Source: JBDSLU01 sp039916225
GTDB lineage: Bacteria > Acidobacteriota > Vicinamibacteria > Vicinamibacterales > Vicinamibacteraceae
NCBI GenBank assembly: GCA_039916225.1
Contig: JBDSLU010000094.1
Coordinates: 1 to 7,996, forward strand
DNA: 7,996 bases
Direction of reading: 5' to 3'
Shown here: piece after piece, positions 1-6,235 of the stretch
Numbering within the stretch: position 1 is the first letter of the stretch
How the letters are laid out: every line of letters begins with the position of its first letter
The notes under the pieces: model-generated
Databases searched by the model: none
What the model saw: the letters and a program-made list of their open reading frames with translations, nothing else
What the model was told of the DNA's origin: nothing
Translations under genes and position numbers: made by a program

Positions 1-33
1 GGGCGAGCGGGTCCTTGCGCTTCACTCGGCACT

Positions 34-53
34 TGCCGGCACGACTGCCGGCA
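34..53. terminator. Perfect 8-bp inverted repeat, candidate terminator hairpin
   Basis: TGCCGGCA (34-41) and TGCCGGCA (46-53) are self-complementary copies separated by four bases, so either transcript can form an 8-bp stem with a tetraloop. The hairpin lies 25 bases beyond the minus-strand stop codon of the membrane hydrolase (79-81). There is no T-run after it, so it would be an atypical intrinsic terminator or an mRNA 3'-end stabiliser. The copies are also part of a 10-base direct repeat, TGCCGGCACG, with a 12-base period. The rest of 1-78 contains no recognisable gene. Confidence 0.4.
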
Positions 54-78
54 CGCGGTGCGCCACGGCGCCTTCGTG

Positions 79-1434
79 CTACAAGGAGGGGCCGGTGGTG
101 GACGGCGAGGACGGTCGGAGGGTATCGGCGCGAATCCAGTCCCCAACCGCTTGAATCAATCGCAGCTCCTCGTATGCGCTGTGCTTAAAACCACAACAGC
201 CCCGTCGCACCCTTCTGTGGCTGAACAGGTGCACCGGCCAAGTCCCCAAGGGCGAGGCTTCAACCGAAATCTCAGCAATCTGCGCTGCTGAGACCGCTTC
301 GCCCCCAAATGGCAGCAGCGTAGTGCCGCACGCGACGAGAAGGACGGCCAGCAAGACTGCGGGGACAACAAGGATGGTCGCGAGCACTACGATTGCGTCA
401 ACGGACGCATCATCCCAAGAGGCGCCTTGTCCCGCCACAAAGTGCGCAACACCGAGAAATGCGGATTTGAGGCGCTGGCCAAGCGCGTCGCCCGGCGCAG
501 CGCGTCCCTCAACGAGCTCCATCTTGATGTGAGCCGTCAAGGCGAGCAGGGCGACGAAGCTCACCAGTGAAAGAAGCCCCCGCCCGATCGCAAACCCGAC
601 GGAGAGGCCACCCCAGCGGTCGAACCGAAGCCGACGGCCAAGCCGCTCAAAGCCCTGGGAAAGGGCCGTCAGCGGACGCATAGCCCACCGGACCGCACTC
701 CACGCCCATCGAAGGCCCTGTGCGGCCAGTTGCGAGGCGCTGAGTAGCGCCGAGGCCTCGTCGCCGCTTGCACGAACTATCAGCAGAGTCACGCCTTCTG
801 GAACGTTGGAGTCCAGCAGGTCAAAGGACCGTTTTGCGTACGCCGAATCTGAGCGAGCAAAGATCGTGGCACCTCGCTGCGAGACGAAGACAGCGGCGAC
901 GGAGAAGGCCACCAACAGATGAAGGCTGTAGTCGGTCTCTGGCGACTCCCGCAGGTGATGAATCAATGCATTTAGGAAAGGAAGCACCAATAGGCCGGGC
1001 AAGAGGAGCAGGTAGAATTGGCGCAGCGTGGCCGCGACATCAGCGCGTGAACTCTTGAGCGGACGGATGACGATGAAGGGGGTGGCAATCGTCGCGATGC
1101 CCCGAATCTTAGCCCTCGTAGCGGTCGAGCACTTGTTGACCGCCAGCATCGCGATGGCGCCGCCGTGGCTGTGGCCGACGACGTAGTGAAGGGCCGCCGG
1201 CCATCTACCGACGATCTGCTCGAGCTCTGAAGCGATCTTCTGGGCCGCACTACGTCTGGACACCGCATTATTCCAACCCGACCATTGCGGCGACTCGATG
1301 TGCACGGGCACTCTCGGGAGACGCCGCATCAAGCGCCTAGCGAACTTGCCATCCGCACGCGTCCACTCTGCGCCTCTGGCGAAGGTGCCGTGCACAAGGG
1401 TAACAACCAGCTCCGGAGCGTCAACGGTAGTCAT
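79..1434 (-). CDS. Membrane-embedded alpha/beta hydrolase (lipase/esterase-like)
   Basis: Predicted serine hydrolase of 451 residues with substrate unknown. An N-terminal alpha/beta-hydrolase half has a VHGTFARGAEW strand-loop at residues 14-24, which should form the oxyanion hole, and a GHSHGG nucleophile elbow with Ser89. A strand ending LLIVRASGDEAS offers Asp225, and Lys-His-Ser-Ala-Tyr near the C-terminus offers His418, followed by an amphipathic helix. Four hydrophobic segments (about residues 141-159, 170-188, 276-302 and 346-372) are inserted between these parts as two hairpin pairs, which would leave the triad residues on one membrane face. No signal peptide is seen, so the catalytic part is probably cytoplasmic. 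The ATG at 1434 is chosen because conserved sequence begins at once; ATG 1449 is an alternative, and GTG 1542 would overlap the upstream cyclophilin gene. Neither ATG has a clear ribosome binding site. It follows the cyclophilin gene by 73 bases on the same strand and may be cotranscribed. GC is visibly lower (about 60% in a counted stretch) than in the genes to the right. Confidence 0.8.
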   Translation of the reverse strand: MTTVDAPELVVTLVHGTFARGAEWTRADGKFARRLMRRLPRVPVHIESPQWSGWNNAVSRRSAAQKIASELEQIVGRWPAALHYVVGHSHGGAIAMLAVNKCSTATRAKIRGIATIATPFIVIRPLKSSRADVAATLRQFYLLLLPGLLVLPFLNALIHHLRESPETDYSLHLLVAFSVAAVFVSQRGATIFARSDSAYAKRSFDLLDSNVPEGVTLLIVRASGDEASALLSASQLAAQGLRWAWSAVRWAMRPLTALSQGFERLGRRLRFDRWGGLSVGFAIGRGLLSLVSFVALLALTAHIKMELVEGRAAPGDALGQRLKSAFLGVAHFVAGQGASWDDASVDAIVVLATILVVPAVLLAVLLVACGTTLLPFGGEAVSAAQIAEISVEASPLGTWPVHLFSHRRVRRGCCGFKHSAYEELRLIQAVGDWIRADTLRPSSPSTTGPSL

Positions 1435-1507
1435 GGATAGGGCCGCCATACTAGCGGCCCATGCCAGGCCGAGCAACTCCGTCGGACGACAGCCGTCAGA
1501 GGTCGGC

Positions 1508-2179
1508 CTAGCCGAGCATCTCTCGGCGGACCAGCACCTCACGTTCGGACGCGGCGTCCTGTGCTTGGCGGGCAGACCTCCGAGGTCGGTACGCCTTCAC
1601 GATCTTGATGGGCGGCAGTAGCGATTCGGTTCCATAGGGCCCGACTAGCCCCGTGGGCGACGCCTGGATCGCCTTGACCACGTCCATGCCTCGGACGACG
1701 CGCCCGAAGGCGGCGAACCCCTGGCCGTCCGGGTTGCGACGGCCGCCGAAGTCCATCGCGGGCTGATCGCCGATGACGATCGAGAACGACCCGGTCGCGG
1801 TGTCGGGCCCGTTGCGCGCCATCGATATCGTGCCGTTGACGTGCTTCACGCCCGTGACGCTCGTTCGCTCCAGCGGGATCGACGGAAACGCCTCCCGCTC
1901 CCGTGCGGCGTCGATCTGGAACTGGATGACCTGAATCTCGACGTCGTGCCGCACCGTGTTGTCGGGGCGGACCGAGCGGTTGACGGTGCCGCCATCGAAG
2001 AATCCGGCATCGACGTACTTGAGGAAATTGGCGGCGGTGACTGGCGCGCGAACGCCATCGACCTCGAACTCAATCGTGCCCTTGTCCGTTTCGAAGACGA
2101 CGACCGGGTTCGGCTGGCGCTGGGGCGCCTGCGATGCGCCCAGCGCAATGACAGTGGCAGCTACGAGCGCACGGATCAT
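1508..2179 (-). CDS. Secreted cyclophilin-type peptidyl-prolyl cis-trans isomerase
   Basis: Predicted periplasmic prolyl isomerase that catalyses cis-trans isomerisation of Xaa-Pro bonds during protein folding. The 223-residue product begins with a short signal peptide (residues 1 to about 18, ending ALGASQA). The cyclophilin barrel then runs from VVFETDKGTIEFEV (27-40) to about residue 197. Family landmarks are PVTAANFLKYVDAGFFDG (46-63), Arg68 in NRSVRPDN as the likely catalytic arginine, GTISMARNGPDTATGSF (116-132), and GFAAFGRVVRGMDVVKAI (154-171). The classical FxxQGGD stretch is replaced by a longer RPDN...VEIQVIQ segment, a divergent subtype. The tail after residue 198 is charged and does not look like part of the fold. 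ATG 2179 is supported by GGAGGG five bases upstream (2185-2190). It is divergent from the RsbQ-like gene and upstream of the membrane hydrolase on the same strand. Confidence 0.92.
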   Translation of the reverse strand: MIRALVAATVIALGASQAPQRQPNPVVVFETDKGTIEFEVDGVRAPVTAANFLKYVDAGFFDGGTVNRSVRPDNTVRHDVEIQVIQFQIDAAREREAFPSIPLERTSVTGVKHVNGTISMARNGPDTATGSFSIVIGDQPAMDFGGRRNPDGQGFAAFGRVVRGMDVVKAIQASPTGLVGPYGTESLLPPIKIVKAYRPRRSARQAQDAASEREVLVRREMLG

Positions 2180-2311
2180 CGATACCCTCCATGGCTTCCG
2201 CCGAGGCGCGGCGAGCCGCCTGCTGGAGACCCAATCCTATCGGACCAGGACTTCCATTACACTCGGCGGAGTCGGTGTGCCCGCTGGCTGGCCTCGACCG
2301 GACTAGTGAAG
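2180..2311. promoter_or_regulatory. Divergent intergenic region between cyclophilin and RsbQ-like genes
   Basis: This 132-base gap must hold the promoters of both divergent units. The most AT-rich patch is at 2256-2263, where ATTACACT reads as TACACT on the plus strand (2258-2263) and as TGTAAT on the minus strand (2261-2256). Both are passable -10 hexamers, but neither has a good -35 at 16-18 bases. The cyclophilin ribosome binding site occupies 2185-2190. No strong Shine-Dalgarno precedes the ATG at 2312. No operator-like dyad or riboswitch was recognised. Confidence 0.3.
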
Positions 2312-3109
2312 ATGAATGCTGTAGAACGCAACAACGTCCGCGTGTCGGGCCTCGGCACCCGCCCGATGGTCTTCGCCCACGGCTTCGGCTGCGACCAGAA
2401 CATGTGGCGGTTCATGCTACCTGCGTTCGAAGCCACGCACCGCGTCATCCTCTTCGACCACGTCGGCGCCGGCAGCTCGGATGCCTCAGCCTACGACCGC
2501 ACGAAATACGGCACCTTGGACGGTTACGCTACCGACGTTCTCGAGCTGTGCCAGACGCTGAACCTCGAGGACGTGATCTTCGTCGGGCATTCGGTCAGCT
2601 CGATGATTGGCGTCCTTGCCGCCCGTCGCGAGCCCGCGCGGTTCGGCGCGCTCGTGTTGGTCGGCCCCTCGCCCCGCTACATCAACGACAACGACTACGA
2701 GGGCGGGTTCTCCGAACAGGACGTCGAAGAGCTGCTCGACGCGCTGGACAGCAACTACCTCGGCTGGTCGAGTGCGACCGCGCCGGCGATCATGGGCAAC
2801 GCCGATCGCCCCGAGCTCGGGAGCGAGCTGGCCAACAGCTTCTGCCGGATGGACCCGGCCATCGCCAGCCAGTTCGCCCGGGTGACGTTCACATCCGACA
2901 ACCGCCAGGACCTGTCCGGCGTGGGCGTGCCGACACTGATCCTGCAGTGTTCGGACGACATCATCGCGCCGCTCTCGGTCGGCGACTTCATCCACGAGAG
3001 GATCGCCGGCAGCCAACTCGTGCGATTGAACGCCACCGGACATTGCCCGAATCTCAGCGCTCCGGAAGAGACGGCGGAGGCGATCTCCTCGTTCCTGCGG
3101 CGACTGTAG
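2312..3109 (+). CDS. RsbQ-family alpha/beta hydrolase, signalling partner of the downstream PAS kinase
   Basis: The 265-residue product matches Bacillus subtilis RsbQ (269 residues) along its whole length from memory. Shared stretches include FGCDQN (25-30), YDRTKYGTLDGYATDVLELC (61-80), VGHSVSS (91-97), LVGPSPRYIND (116-126), GGF (131-133), DRPEL (165-169), FCRMDPAIASQFA (177-189) and LILQCSDDIIAP (209-220). The expected catalytic triad is Ser94, Asp216 and His244. In B. subtilis, RsbQ is required with the PAS domain of phosphatase RsbP to signal energy stress to sigma-B; its ligand is not firmly known. The fold is that of the plant KAI2 and D14 receptors. The product is cytoplasmic, with no signal peptide or membrane segment. 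ATG 2312 is chosen because similarity starts there; GTG 2306 is an in-frame alternative. The stop codon overlaps the next gene's start by one base, implying translational coupling. A catabolic esterase is possible but less likely given this partner gene. Confidence 0.9.
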   Translation: MNAVERNNVRVSGLGTRPMVFAHGFGCDQNMWRFMLPAFEATHRVILFDHVGAGSSDASAYDRTKYGTLDGYATDVLELCQTLNLEDVIFVGHSVSSMIGVLAARREPARFGALVLVGPSPRYINDNDYEGGFSEQDVEELLDALDSNYLGWSSATAPAIMGNADRPELGSELANSFCRMDPAIASQFARVTFTSDNRQDLSGVGVPTLILQCSDDIIAPLSVGDFIHERIAGSQLVRLNATGHCPNLSAPEETAEAISSFLRRL

Positions 3110-4674
3110 TGGACGAGAAGACGAGCGACCCGATCGAGGCCGACGCGTCGGACCTGTACGAGAACGCACCCTGCGCGTTTCTGTCGACGCTGCCAGACGG
3201 GACCATCGTTCGCGTCAATCAGACGTTCCTCGCGTGGAGCGGCCGTCCGGCGGAGGCCCTGATCGGACGGGTACGCTTCCAGACGCTCCTCACGGTCGGC
3301 GGGCGGATGTACTACGAGACCCACTACGCGCCGCTGCTGCAGATGCAGGGGTTCGTCAACGAGATCGCCCTGGACATGCGCCGGGCCGACGGAAGCGTGT
3401 GTCCGGTCGTCGCCAGTGCCAGGCAACTGCGTGGCCCCGATGGCACCGTGACCGTCAATCGGATCGCGCTGTTCGATTCGAGTGACCGCAGGCGCTACGA
3501 GCGCGAGCTGCTCGTCGCCCGAAAGCGGGCCGAGGAATCGGCTCGGAGCCTCGCCGAGGCGGACCGCCGGCGTAACGAATTCCTCGCCGTCCTGGGCCAC
3601 GAGCTGCGAAATCCGCTGGCGCCGATTCGCAGCGGGCTGGAGATCCTCAGGCGGGTCCCACTGGACGAACGGATCAAGAGCACCGTCACCGGCATGATGC
3701 AACGCCAGGTGGCGCAGATGACACGGCTGGTCGAAGACCTGCTGGACGTCAGCCGGATCGGACAGGATCAGTTCGCGCTGCGGAGGGTCCCTGTCGATCT
3801 CTCGTCGGTCGTCCACAACGCCATCGAAGGCAGCGAAACACTCCTCGACGGCGCCGGTCTCACCTTCACCGCCACGCTGCCGACGATCCCGATCTATGCC
3901 GACGCCGACGCGTCGCGGCTGGCCCAGGCGATCGGCAACATCCTCAACAATGCGGCGAAGTTCACCCCTCGCGGCGGCGCCGTCGCGCTGACCCTCGAGC
4001 GCAGTGACGACGACGCGTTGATCCGTGTCCGCGACAGCGGCATCGGCTTGGACGAGCAGCAGCTGCCGCTCGTCTTCGAGCTGTTCATGCAGGCGAAGTC
4101 ATCGTCGTCACGGCGCGACGGCCTGGGCATCGGCCTGACCCTGGCCAGGAACCTCGTCGAGCGGCACGACGGCCGAATCACCGTCCACAGTGACGGCCTG
4201 GGCAAAGGGACCGAGTTCACGATCCGCCTTCCCGCCAGGACCGGCGCGTTGCAGAGCGCCTCGCACGCCTTCTCGCGAACGCCTGCCGCGGCCGCGCCGT
4301 CGACCCCGCGTCGCATCCTGATCGTGGACGACGACCACGACTCGACGGAGTTGATGCGACTCTCGCTGGAGCTCTACGGCCACGAGATCCAGATCGCGCA
4401 CGATGGGCATGAGGCGGTCGACACGTCGGCGACGTTTCAGCCGCACCTCGTCCTCCTCGACATCGGCCTGCCGACGATCGATGGCTATGAGGCGGCGCGG
4501 CGGATTCGAGCACGGCCGGGCGCCCAGCCGGTGCTGGTGGCGTTGACGGGTTGGGGACAGGACGAGGATCGGCGCAAGTCGGCTGCCGCCGGCTTCGACC
4601 TGCACCTCGTCAAGCCGGTCGACCACGACGCGCTGATGGCACTCATTGCCGAGTTGCCGGCGCCTCTCGCGTAG
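3109..4674 (+). CDS. PAS-domain hybrid histidine kinase with C-terminal receiver
   Basis: Cytoplasmic two-component hybrid kinase of 521 residues. In order: a PAS sensor domain (about 15-125) containing the YYETHYAPLLQMQGF segment (68-82); a charged coiled-coil linker (about 126-152); HisKA with phospho-accepting His164 in GHELRNPL (163-170); and HATPase with N-box NILNNAAKF (277-285), DSGIG (309-313) and GLGIGL (338-343). An Ala/Pro-rich linker (about 380-400) leads to a receiver domain with acidic pocket Asp407-409, phosphoacceptor Asp451, Thr480 and Lys502. No transmembrane segment is present, so the signal is internal. No DNA-binding output or Hpt domain is attached, so the phosphate must pass to an unlinked partner. 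The GTG start at 3109 sits in TAGTG, overlapping the RsbQ-like stop; it is the only start that keeps the PAS domain, as the next Met (3307) lies inside it. No Shine-Dalgarno is evident, consistent with coupling. By analogy with RsbP, the PAS domain probably binds the upstream hydrolase or its product. Confidence 0.9.
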   Translation: MDEKTSDPIEADASDLYENAPCAFLSTLPDGTIVRVNQTFLAWSGRPAEALIGRVRFQTLLTVGGRMYYETHYAPLLQMQGFVNEIALDMRRADGSVCPVVASARQLRGPDGTVTVNRIALFDSSDRRRYERELLVARKRAEESARSLAEADRRRNEFLAVLGHELRNPLAPIRSGLEILRRVPLDERIKSTVTGMMQRQVAQMTRLVEDLLDVSRIGQDQFALRRVPVDLSSVVHNAIEGSETLLDGAGLTFTATLPTIPIYADADASRLAQAIGNILNNAAKFTPRGGAVALTLERSDDDALIRVRDSGIGLDEQQLPLVFELFMQAKSSSSRRDGLGIGLTLARNLVERHDGRITVHSDGLGKGTEFTIRLPARTGALQSASHAFSRTPAAAAPSTPRRILIVDDDHDSTELMRLSLELYGHEIQIAHDGHEAVDTSATFQPHLVLLDIGLPTIDGYEAARRIRARPGAQPVLVALTGWGQDEDRRKSAAAGFDLHLVKPVDHDALMALIAELPAPLA

Positions 4675-4686
4675 AGCCCGGGCTCT
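4673..4686. terminator. 14-bp perfect palindrome between convergent genes, possible bidirectional terminator
   Basis: AGAGCCCGGGCTCT is symmetric about 4679/4680 and includes the last two bases of the kinase stop codon. It lies in the 18-base gap between the convergent kinase and FAD-oxidase genes. As RNA it could fold into a 5-bp stem with a CCGG loop from either strand. There is no T-run on either side, so intrinsic termination would be weak. Confidence 0.35.
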
Positions 4687-4692
4687 CGCCAG

Positions 4693-6189
4693 CTACTCGC
4701 CGCGGACCGACAAGGCGTGCCGGAACACGTTCCGTGGATCCCACTGCGCCTTGATCCGCTGCAGGCGCGGATAGTTGCCCTGGTAGTAGAGCGTCGACCA
4801 CGGCACGCCGGAGGTGTTCCACGCGGCATCCGCGAGATCGGTATCGGGATGGTTGATCAACGCGCCGTCGTAGGCGTCGCCCGGGACGGGAACGCCGCCG
4901 GTGTCGGCGAACAGGTCGCGATAGAAGGCGCGCACCCAGGCGAGGTTCTTCGCCTCGTCGCGTGGGTCCAGCCACCCCGTCGTGCAGGCGGCGTCGAAGA
5001 TGGAGCCGCGCTGCGGAGCCGCGATCGCGTCACGGGCGACCGTGTTGACGCGCCCGCCATAGCTGGCCAGGCCCAGCATTCCGCCTATGACGTCGTGGTC
5101 GGCGCTGGTCAGATGGTCGTAGGCCACACCGGCCTGACGTTTGGTCAACGGCTGCTTGAGCAGCGCGTCCTTGATCTTCGCGCTGACGCCGCCCGGCGGC
5201 CCGCCAAACAGATCGGGGAACGGGTTCAGGGCGAACTCGAGCCACGACAGGCGGACCAGCTCGCGTCCGCCGTGTGGCGGGAGACCGTCGCTGCAGGCCG
5301 TCACGCATTCATCGATCAGGCGCTCGGCAGCGTCCCCGGCGCTGCTCACGCCACGGAAGACGATCTTGCCGAACTGCTGCCGATGGACCTCGAGCAAGGT
5401 GCAGAGCGAGGCGTAGGGCGACTCGGCGCCGCTGTGACGTTGGTGCCACACGCCGTGATTGGCGAGCAACCGCAGGAACGCCGGGCGATCGAGGCGGCTC
5501 CACTCCCATTCCACCTTGAAGGTCGTCATCGACTCCGGCGCGCGAGGCAGCAGCGCCGACGGCCCGTCGCCCGACGCGCCGGGTGATCGGAACCAGTAGC
5601 GCGTGACGACGCCAAAGTTCCCGCCGCCGGCGCCGGTGTGGGCCCACCAGAGATCGTGGTTCGGGTCACTGGCCTCGCGGGTCGCCACGACGACTCGCGC
5701 GTGACCGGTTGCATCCACCGTCACGACCTCGACGCCGAACAGGTAGTCGGCGGCCAGGCCCAGTTGTCGGCAGAGGAACCCGAAGGCGCCGCCCACAACA
5801 TGCCCGCCCATCCCGATGCCTGGATACTCGCCCAGCGGGATCACGGTGCCCCAGGTCTCGAACAGGGCCCGAAACGCCTCGCCCACCGTGACGCCGGCGT
5901 CGATGGCGATCGCGCCCATCTCGGCGTCGAAGGAGATGCGCTTCATCGGCGAGACGTCGACAATCACGCGCACGTCCGGGTCGGCAACGAACCCTTCGAG
6001 GCAATGCCCGCCGCTCGTCACGACGACCCGCCGCCCCTCGCCGACCGCCTCTTCGACCGCCGCCCGCACCTCCTCGGTCGATTCGACCAGGCGGACGTAG
6101 TCGGGGCTGGCGCTGAACCGCTTGTTGAACCGCTTGTCGACCACCGCGGCATACCGCGGATCCCCGCGCTCGATCTTCGTGGATGGCAT
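4693..6189 (-). CDS. FAD-linked oxidase of the berberine-bridge-enzyme-like family
   Basis: Predicted flavoprotein oxidase or dehydrogenase of 498 residues; substrate unknown. The N-terminal PCMH-type FAD domain shows VVVTSGGHCLEGF (55-67), where His62 is the position that carries covalent 8-alpha-histidyl FAD in the family. It continues with VDVSPMKRI (78-86) and PGIGMGGHVVGGAFG (123-137), then DLWWAHTGAGGGNFGVV (179-195), the usual pyrophosphate-binding LxW..RGGGGGNFG element. The C-terminal BBE motif, NYPRLQRIKAQWDPRNVFR, lies at about 472-490. The Cys that makes the second, 6-S-cysteinyl flavin bond in bicovalent members aligns with Tyr122, so at most single covalent attachment is predicted. 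ATG 6189 is chosen because family similarity begins at about residue 8 and GAGGAG lies upstream (6202-6207) at a rather long 12-base spacing. An upstream extension is open but would run through the divergent gene's start. No signal peptide, so probably cytoplasmic. It is convergent with the kinase; no functional link is evident. Confidence 0.9.
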   Translation of the reverse strand: MPSTKIERGDPRYAAVVDKRFNKRFSASPDYVRLVESTEEVRAAVEEAVGEGRRVVVTSGGHCLEGFVADPDVRVIVDVSPMKRISFDAEMGAIAIDAGVTVGEAFRALFETWGTVIPLGEYPGIGMGGHVVGGAFGFLCRQLGLAADYLFGVEVVTVDATGHARVVVATREASDPNHDLWWAHTGAGGGNFGVVTRYWFRSPGASGDGPSALLPRAPESMTTFKVEWEWSRLDRPAFLRLLANHGVWHQRHSGAESPYASLCTLLEVHRQQFGKIVFRGVSSAGDAAERLIDECVTACSDGLPPHGGRELVRLSWLEFALNPFPDLFGGPPGGVSAKIKDALLKQPLTKRQAGVAYDHLTSADHDVIGGMLGLASYGGRVNTVARDAIAAPQRGSIFDAACTTGWLDPRDEAKNLAWVRAFYRDLFADTGGVPVPGDAYDGALINHPDTDLADAAWNTSGVPWSTLYYQGNYPRLQRIKAQWDPRNVFRHALSVRGE

Positions 6190-6211
6190 CAGGCTGTCCG
6201 TCTCCTCGCCG

Positions 6212-6217
6212 ATTCTA
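6212..6217 (-). promoter_or_regulatory. Candidate -10 element for the FAD-oxidase gene
   Basis: On the minus strand 6217-6212 reads TAGAAT, one mismatch from TATAAT. A start about seven bases downstream (near 6205) would give a leader of only about 15 bases, beginning around the GAGGAG ribosome binding site. No convincing -35 is seen at 16-18 bases. Confidence 0.35.
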
Positions 6218-6224
6218 GCCGCGC

Positions 6225-6230
6225 TACACT
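6225..6230 (+). promoter_or_regulatory. Candidate -10 element for a leaderless mRNA of the exported-protein gene
   Basis: TACACT (four of six matches to TATAAT, keeping TA...T) ends five bases before the ATG at 6236. Transcription would therefore start at or next to the A of the start codon. The bases between (GCGGC) and those upstream contain no Shine-Dalgarno sequence. The element is eight bases from the oppositely oriented -10 at 6212-6217, so the two divergent promoters would overlap. Confidence 0.4.
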
Positions 6231-6235
6231 GCGGC

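Noticed and set aside
34..55. Start of a CRISPR or tandem repeat array
   Set aside because: There are only two 10-base copies separated by two bases, with no spacers and no cas genes.
1841..2311. 157-residue extension upstream of the RsbQ-like start
   Set aside because: It runs antisense through the cyclophilin gene and shows no RsbQ similarity; the family N-terminus matches ATG 2312.
2191..3108. Long in-frame N-terminal extension of the kinase reading frame
   Set aside because: It overlaps the whole RsbQ-like gene in another frame, is Arg/Pro/Ala-rich with no domain, and is the usual open shadow of high-GC DNA. The PAS domain begins just after the GTG at 3109.
2755..3816. 353-codon antisense open frame across the hydrolase/kinase junction
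   Set aside because: It spans two well-supported sense genes and has low-complexity composition with no recognisable motif.
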